Of a DNA stretch of 64,000 bases, positions 57,085 to 64,000 are shown one piece after another. Numbering within the stretch: the first letter of the stretch is position 1; each line of letters opens with the position of its first letter. The position numbers were made by a program, and so were the translations under genes. Below the pieces are notes generated by a model. That model searched no databases. It was not told where the DNA came from and worked only from the letters and a program-made list of their open reading frames with translations. Source of the stretch: Nymphaea colorata. Lineage: Eukaryota; Streptophyta; Magnoliopsida; Nymphaeales; Nymphaeaceae. Location of the stretch: assembly GCF_008831285.2 (NCBI RefSeq), contig NC_045139.1, positions 3,294,704 to 3,358,703 of the forward strand. The letters run 5' to 3'.

Positions 57085-57228
57085 ACCAGAAATTTCTGGT
57101 TGAGGAGCATTCCAAATCTAAATTTGAAATCTTCACGAGCACTCATATATAAAAAAACTAAAAATTAATGAAGTTCTTGTAATTTCTGGTGTGGGCATTT
57201 GCCCACACCAGTAATAATGTAGCTCTAC
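57085..57228 (+). repeat. Dispersed repeat end, copy 1 (pairs with 58550-58702)
   Basis: CCAGAAATTTCTGG, GAGGA(G/A)CA, ACACTCATATAT-like, AAAAACTAAAAAT(T/C)AATGA and GCCCACACCAG occur in the same order in both copies. Related short pieces lie at 15140 and 19590. Confidence 0.7.
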
Positions 57229-58549
57229 CTCTCCTGGCAGCTAAGGGAACCAAGGGGCTAGCCTTTTTTCCCGGCGGTGGGTTTTATAAGTTCTCCGTTT
57301 TACTTAGAAACCCAAAAATAAAAAATAAAAGAATATTAGTAAAGGAAAAAAGGTACCTACGACGAAATGATGCATAAAAAGGAAAAATAAAAACATAATC
57401 ATCTAGTGGTTTTAAGATTGTTTTGACTCATCAACCAACCTTGTTCGTTATAGCAACTGTGGTTAAACTTACGAAAATATGCTTTTGGATTAAATTAGCA
57501 ATAACTTAGATGTGCATTTAACAATGTACTAAAATCATTACATTTTCATGAAAATTCAGGTGTATTTTATTTTTCTTTCTCAATTTACACAGTATGTACA
57601 TCTTTTTTTTTACTTTCCCAGATCTATGACCAGCAAAGCGCATTTTTAAGCAGCTAATGTTACATGGGAGGGGAACTTTTTTTTTGCAAAAAATCAATCG
57701 ATTGTGTAAGTGGTAGATCAACAGCTAATGTTCCTTTTTTAAAATAGCAAGCTCCCATTGAAATCAGCTTCCTGACAAATTATTCTGATGCCGTTGCATT
57801 TATTCATGGAATAAAAATTTGGTTGCTGTAAAAGAGGAATATTAGTCACGTTGATAGACCCAAGAATCATTCCGAAACAAGGGGAATGATGCAATTAGGA
57901 TAAATTAACCCATTGTAATCTCAGTGTCATTATAATCAGCCTCAATCTGACACATGTAAAGAGTTAGAATAAGGCTGCACAACAAGTCGAACCAGCTCGA
58001 GCTCAACTTGAACTCACTCATCAAGTTCATATTTATGCTAGAAATTTTAAATGAATTGAGTTTGAGTCATAAAAACCTGACCTGTTTAAACTCGACTCAG
58101 CTCGACTATATAATCAATGTTGAATTATAATAAGAAAATAGTTAAACGAGTAGCAATGGAAAGAATTAATCGAGATAAATGAGTTAAAAGAAATGACACA
58201 TGCCTAGTGCATAAACGAGTTGAGTTCGAGCTCAGCATTGTATCCTTGAGTTGAGCTTGAGCTTGTTCTATCGACCTCGGCTCGAGTTGGAGTTGAGTTC
58301 AAGCTCAAGTTTTTTGAGTCAATTTGTGCTTAAGCAGGCCCAACTCGAGCTCGACTCGACTCGTGTTGCCTTAATGTTAGATGGTTGATACAGGAGCCTG
58401 ATCATTCCACTTTGGAAGGTTTACTCGTTTACCATCATGGATGTTTCTATCATTTTTGGTCCCTAGCACATGGTTTCATATCAGGGACCTAACATATAAA
58501 CATGTTTGGCGAATTTTCCTCCAAAGCAAAAGGTAAGTGTCAGCAGCAC
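57229..58549. other. Intergenic; GAGCTCGA-rich repeat at 57980-58370
   Basis: 57980-58370 is dominated by CAAGTTCGAGCTCGAG-like text around an AT-rich core. No gene seen. Confidence 0.45.
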
Positions 58550-58702
58550 AGCCAGAAATTTCTGGCTGAGGAACACTCTAAGCTTAAATTTGAAACTGAA
58601 GGGACACTTATATGTGAAAAACTAAAAATCAATGACGTTTCCATGTAAATAACTTAAATTTTGAAGGCAACTGCCCACACCAGTTAGAATGTAGCTCCAC
58701 CA
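58550..58702 (+). repeat. Dispersed repeat end, copy 2
   Basis: See 57085-57228; same order of landmarks, moderately diverged. Confidence 0.7.
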
Positions 58703-59107
58703 ACAGCAAGTGTTAGGAATGTGAGTCACAATTATAGAAGTGCACAGAGATTTGTACATAGTTTGAAGTGTTAGTGGAGCACATACAGTACCCATAAATC
58801 TTTTTTTCTTTTGAAGTTAGTGTATTAGTGCTGCTAAAAGTGAGAATTTTTTATTAGTGATGCTTAGTTCAAAAGTTGTAACTCCGCCACTGGTTCAAAA
58901 ATATAAGGTGCCTTCCTATATACGCGGTTCCATGGGAGTGCTATTATGTTAAAAAGTAAATTGGAGACATAGTTCTGCTTTAAACATAGGAATGGCAAAG
59001 TGAAATCATTGAAGGCACATCTCCGGTTAGAATCACGATTATGCTCTTTGCACCATTATGAAGTGAGTCTTAATGTACAAGTCGAATCATGCAATGATCT
59101 TGATCTT

Positions 59108-59262
59108 ACCGTCTAGTACCATCGTAGCTTTGGACCTTGTAAATAAGGAAAAAAAGGGACTTCAGCTCTTGCAGAAATGACTCTGCCGAGAGTCAGCAAT
59201 GGGGGCTCTACCGCCTAGTACCATCGTAGCTTTGGACCTTGTAAACAAAGAAAAAAGGAAGA
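59108..59262 (+). repeat. 102-bp tandem duplication (second copy partial)
   Basis: ACCG(T/C)CTAGTACCATCGTAG plus CTTTGGACCTTGTAAA starts at 59108 and again at 59210; AGAGTCAGCAATGGGGG also recurs. Confidence 0.85.
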
Positions 59263-60750
59263 GTCAGCAATGGGGGGCTCTGCCGCCGAATATATTTGGC
59301 ATCTGAATAGGTGTAAGAATTTATTCCCCTGACTCTCATTCCATTGAACAAATGGAATCTGCTAGTAGAAAAAGTAAAATGGAATCCGATCTCTTTCACA
59401 ATCCACACTCAATTTTTTCAAACATTTCTATCGAAATGCAGCATGCATGTCTGCAGACATATCACTAACCCAACGCACTATCTTTTTTTAACTGTATTTA
59501 CGTAGTATTTTTGTTTTAAAAAAAAATAATAAATGAGCACTTATAGTGAACAGCTGGCATTTAAAAAAATAATAAATGATCAAATTATATATATATATAA
59601 TTTTTCTTGTCAAGACACCAGCAGTCACCTCCTTTAAGTCAAAAGTTTTTGAAATATTAAAAATTAAAATATTGATGGCCTATAAATAAATATGGAGATC
59701 AAACCAGGTACTGAACGGATATGAAACTGATGGTCGAGCCTGGCTAAATAACTAAATGAAACTGCTTTAAACCATGTTATCGCAGTAAATTAAAGACAAA
59801 TTATGACAGGAAAAGTGCCTGCTATTATTCAAAGGCAGGACAATGAAGAAATGAAAAAAGTTTCGTAACTTAAAGCATATAATCAAATCGAAAAGTATGT
59901 TGATGCATTTAATGCATTGAACACGATATGGAAACATTGTTTTAGCAATTTTCTTACTTCTTAAAGCTTGATGAGGAGTTCTTTGTCTTTGTGATTGCTT
60001 TTAAGACTTTGAAAATGGTACGGCATTTAGTGAAGGTCTATCAAAGTCTTCATGACTTTTAAGGTCCCGTAGAAGTATTTTGGTCATCAAATTAAGGTGT
60101 GCTGCATTTGGCAAGTAAGATGAAATTACTCAGAAGTATGTGAGTGTTTTAGTAAATTATTTATTGCAAAAGTGTCTCTTTCTCTCTCTATATTTATGGC
60201 GCAAAACATTAAGAATAACAAACAGTATTTATATTCAAAAAACTTTATACATTATCTTTGCACCGCCGAAGTCAACCCAAGCTTATTAGTCTTCAAAAAA
60301 ATATAGCTAATTTTCTAACGCTCAAAAAGTTTAGTCTGGTATTGAAAATTGTAAGAGATCTTCAAGGACTTATAAAGATGAATCATTAATGAGCCTTTTT
60401 GAGGCTGAAGCGGAAACGGCTAGGAGGTGGGTGGGAATCCACCAAACCAGGGGCCCGAACCCAGGAGTGGGTCGGGTTCTTACAAATTAATTGTATATTT
60501 TATAAAATTAAAACAATAAAAAAATAGAATTTGTCAATATGTTTGTACAAGATCATAGCACAAATTATTTATGGTTCCTATATAACAAAATACACTTGTA
60601 TTTTTTAAATATTTAGAGCAAAAAGGAAAATGAAATGTCTCTCTTTCTCCTTCTTTTAAGCAAATGAAAAAATATATAGTATGATTTGTTTAAATTGTTA
60701 AAATTTTATACAAAAGATCTCTCTAATGTATAACGGAAACTAAAATGAGC
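59263..60750. other. Intergenic, nothing recognised
   Basis: AT-rich; short TA run near 59590; no supported feature. Confidence 0.45.
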
Positions 60751-61775
60751 TTGTTCTAGCTAACCACAAAAACCCAAAAAAAAAAAACACCCACCAAAGG
60801 CCTTGTTCATGGCAATGACATCGGATTTAAATCTGGATCTAATCTGTTTGAGGGTAATAATAGAATCCAAACAGTTCTTTATGGATCTTGAAGCCTTTCT
60901 TTGTGTTTTTTGCAAGGATAAGTTTGATAGTCTTGGATTCACACAAGGCAAATCTGAAATCGCCTTTATGTGGTATGAACAAATATTGGATTTCAGATCC
61001 ATAGAAAAATTTGAGATGTTCAGAATGTCATCAAAACCTCGGAGTTGAGATCAGAGTCCGGCTTCAAATCCTCATATATGAGATCCTCATTCCTCAGCAA
61101 TCTGGACTGAGATTTCATATCCGAGGAAAGCAAACACCCCTAATTACCATCCCCACATGGTTGGTGCTTCCAAACTTCTCAAGGGGGAGAGGGACTACAC
61201 CTGAAGTTGAAAATCAGGTGTCAATTTGGCTGAATCTGTTATGAATCGCTAAAAAATATCTAGAAATTTATTTTTTGAAAAATTTATGAAAAAAATAAAA
61301 GTAATTAATGGGTCAATTGATTGCGAATCAAATCTATTTGTTATTGATCCGGATATAAGCTGATCCAAGCCGATTTTAAGGAACCATTATATACCCAAAA
61401 TATTCTTTTAGCTTCTTATAACTTAAAATTAGGCTAAACTAATTTTACAATTAAAAAAAAAAAGTGTAGAAAGTTTATTCCAGTGTGCCTCCTTATAAAT
61501 GAAAGCGAGAAATAAGTAGTGTGAGTACATTTTCCTCCATTCACAGCTAAATAATGTGAAGACAGCTCTTGAAAGGGAAAATGTAATCCCAAGTGCTTAG
61601 TCTAAATACTAAATTGATATGCGTGATCAAGAAATGTGCATTGGCCTATGCGTTCTGCTATGCAACCTTAGCTTTCAGGGGGTGTCTGTTTGTTTGGCAA
61701 AAAAAAGGCAAGGAAAAACTTTCTCATCTTCAATTAAATGTGGAGTAGATGAAGATCACACATGAAGAAGCAGTT
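60751..61775 (+). repeat. Dispersed repeat, copy 2 (matches 891-1575)
   Basis: Collinear with 891-1575 from TTGTTCTAGCTAACC to the AAAAAAAAGGCAAGG block, with a different or longer middle (about 61310-61640). Also matches the inverted piece at 4735-5012. No transposase frame. Confidence 0.65.
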
Positions 61776-62483
61776 TGGACTATACAAAAATTTTAAAAAT
61801 AATAATAATAAAGGCCCTTAAGGGGATGAGGATTTGAGTGGGGGCTTTGGCCTTTTGTGGGGTAGTGGACTCAAAAGTCAAAAGATACAATTTTTTCATA
61901 ACAATTGGTCCCATAAAAACCAAAAAAAGGTAGAACAAGTGAGACCCACTTTTCCCAAAGTAAAAGTTGTGCCTAGCTATCAAACAAGGCCTATAATGGC
62001 TACCTTCAATGAGATGGACACACTTTGTTTGAGTCATTCCCAAAGATGGGACCTTTAACTAACAACATTTTTGTCCTCATCCTTTTGCATGTGCTCTCTC
62101 ACCTCTCTTCCTCTCTCTCTCTTGTTCTTGTATTTAAGAGACTTGTTTCTAAATTTTGTTATGCATTCTCATTTTATTGGTGCTCTCTCTCTTACATACA
62201 AAATCATGAGAGGAGCATTTTGGTCTTCAAAAAAATCGCATTTCATTTTTAAAAAAGGTCAATTCCATTATTTTCGGCCGCGAACATGCCGACAGTCGAA
62301 CATATAACGTGCTCCCCACAAATACATATATCAAACAAATATAAAAAGGGAGGTAAGCTTAAAGATCAAGAGGTCCTATTAAAACTTCCAAAGGTTCTTC
62401 CACATAGAAACACAACCCAGAGTAAAAGGCAACAATGCCTGCCAAAATTTAAGTTTTCTGGCAGTCGATGGCTGTGAGGAAGT
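61776..62483. other. 3' flank of the AOC gene
   Basis: No separate gene seen; the short frames here lack support. Part of this may be AOC 3' UTR. Confidence 0.45.
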
Positions 62484-64000
62484 TCAGTTAGTGTAGTTGG
62501 GGATGGTGGCTTGGGGCTCGAGGGCCTTGGCCGCAGGGAGAGGCTCCACGGAGGGCGAGGGAGGCACCGGCTTCCCCAGGAGCACCGCCGGCAGCTTGGG
62601 GATGCCTTCAAGGTAGAAGGTGTAGAAGAGCTTGAAGGGGAAGACGATCTGCTGCAGCTTCACTTGGCCATGGACTCCCTTGAATATCCCTGATCCTCCT
62701 GTAATTGCTAGGTACGTGTCTTCGTATGTGAGGTACGCTCCCTGCACAAAATTCACCGAGTATGATCCATGGCAACAGCCGAATGCTGTAAGAAATTGGT
62801 TCTTGGCTCTAATCGACAGGGCAGCAGATACGCTAATGGCCCAATAGATGATAATTTCGAATACACAAATTATATACAAATTTTCCTATAGTTAAAAGCT
62901 GACATATACCCTTGAAAATGATGCAAATTTATTTTCTTATATGTTTATATATAATGGCCCTGCTATCCGCCTATTAGGATTCAGGTTTATTTGTTTTATC
63001 TTATGCCTTTATAACAAAAAAAAAGTTGAAAATATTTTAAAATGTATATATTTATTTGGTAAAATGGAAATATATATATATATAAATGCATTATATACCA
63101 TTAGTGCTGGAAAGGAAAAATGTGTGCCATATAATAATTATTAAAGCTTCTAAAGTGGCTTTATGAATGTTGCAGTGACCCACTGCCTGTCCATTAAAGT
63201 GCCAATGCTGGACCAAAAGTCGGATGTGACGATGATTGTGCTGATCTCAGCTCAGATAGTGATGGGTACGGGGCCGGCTCGGCCGGTTCAGACAAACCGA
63301 GTCGTTAAGCCGAGTCAGATGCTGGACCAGATGAAGCCAAAGCATGGAACTCACTTGAACAGAGATGTGGCCGTAGTCTCCGAAATAGAAGCTGTAGATG
63401 GCCTCGTACCGGTCCCCGTTCTTTTCCGGAACGTGCTGTATCAGTATGCAGAGTCCCGCTGTGATTCCGAGACGCTTCTCTAGGTTGCCGTGGTAAAGCT
63501 GAAGAGCCAATAATCGAAGACAAATCGGCTAAATAACAAGCACCACTTTCGCAAGAGGTGAACCAGGAAAGGAAACAGCCGAACTCTACACTTTTGATCT
63601 ACGCAAATTGAACTCATAAAAGCAAAATCATCACTTGGTTCCTGTTCACTGATTAATATGATTTAATGGATTTTTTTGAACCATTTGAATCTTATGATGG
63701 ATTAAGGCAACTTGCAGACCTGCTGACATTACAGAAGAAATTATTATGGTCAAGAATTTACTGTAAGAACAGATGCATTGTTCATTCTAGCATCTAACAA
63801 TTAAGCAGATCTATCCATCAACAATTTAGAGAGAGACAGAGATGACAACAAGCCTTGTTGCTGAAGGGCACTAGATCACCGAGCGAGTTGACGCTTTTCT
63901 GACTGAGGCGAAGGTAGGCAGGGCTGCCTCTGTCTCTCTCATTCATCTCATACACATAGAGCTCTTGAACTCCAGGGACTGGAAAAACATGATAAATCAA
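62484..64000 (-). CDS. AOC: Allene oxide cyclase, exons 2-4 (exon 1 lies beyond the right edge)
   Basis: Makes cis-(+)-OPDA from the unstable allene oxide 12,13-EOT in plastids, the stereo-defining step of jasmonate synthesis. Exon 2 (63854-63978): [19 protein letters not shown]...DLVPFSNK. Exon 3 (63355-63498, 48 codons): [18 protein letters not shown] to DYGHISVQ. Exon 4 (62484-62741): [50 protein letters not shown], ending IPNYTN and stop. The Glu and Asn of YEIN, the Asn of FSNK and the Cys of AGLC, which line the active site in known AOCs, are present. Intron 2 begins with GC rather than GT. The plastid-targeting exon is outside the window. A broken copy lies at 11.5-12.1 kb in the same orientation. 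Confidence 0.95.

Noticed and set aside
62366-62611. Open frames in both directions over the end of the AOC gene
   Set aside because: They are shadows of AOC exon 4, whose protein is clearly recognisable.

Overview
The window is nuclear DNA of a flowering plant. It carries TIR-NB-ARC-LRR (TNL) immune-receptor genes with plant-type introns, an allene oxide cyclase (AOC) gene, Ty1/copia retrotransposons primed by initiator-Met tRNA, MITEs, fold-back elements and long AT-rich intergenic DNA. TNLs are absent from grasses, so a grass is unlikely. A eudicot or an early-diverging angiosperm fits; the species cannot be fixed from this sequence.

Layout. 0-0.9 kb: worn 3' end of a TNL. 0.9-5.0 kb: repeats and a purine-rich tract. 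5.0-11.4 kb: a fold-back element (326-bp inverted arms) split by a young copia element with 551-bp LTRs. 11.5-12.1 kb: a broken AOC copy (exons 2 and 3 only, stop in exon 3). 13.7-17.3 kb: a large fold-back structure with about 620-bp arms that contains two further hairpins. 17.3-22.7 kb: intergenic DNA with a MITE and small duplications. 22.7-27.6 kb: TNL debris broken up by two copia fragments. 32.1-39.7 kb and 41.6-49.4 kb: two full-length, apparently intact TNL genes in tandem. 49.5-53.1 kb: duplicated upstream DNA. 54.7 kb: one small plus-strand gene candidate. 55-61.8 kb: repeats. 62.5-64 kb: AOC gene, intact as far as it is visible, running off the right edge.

All TNL and AOC sequences lie on the minus strand. 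The two intact TNLs share seven exons and the same unusual layout: TIR, NB-ARC, LRR block 1, an unrecognised domain X in its own exon, LRR block 2, and an unrecognised C-terminal domain Y. X and Y share a weak motif and both follow an LRR exon. I infer that an 'LRR plus post-LRR domain' module was duplicated inside the ancestral gene. TIR catalytic Glu, P-loop, kinase-2, GLPL and MHD motifs are present in both, so both could be working NADase-type immune receptors. This receptor architecture is the best candidate here for something undescribed.

The two AOC copies are direct repeats about 51.85 kb apart and bracket the TNL cluster. AOC makes the jasmonate precursor OPDA. Physical linkage to immune receptors is seen; functional linkage is not shown.
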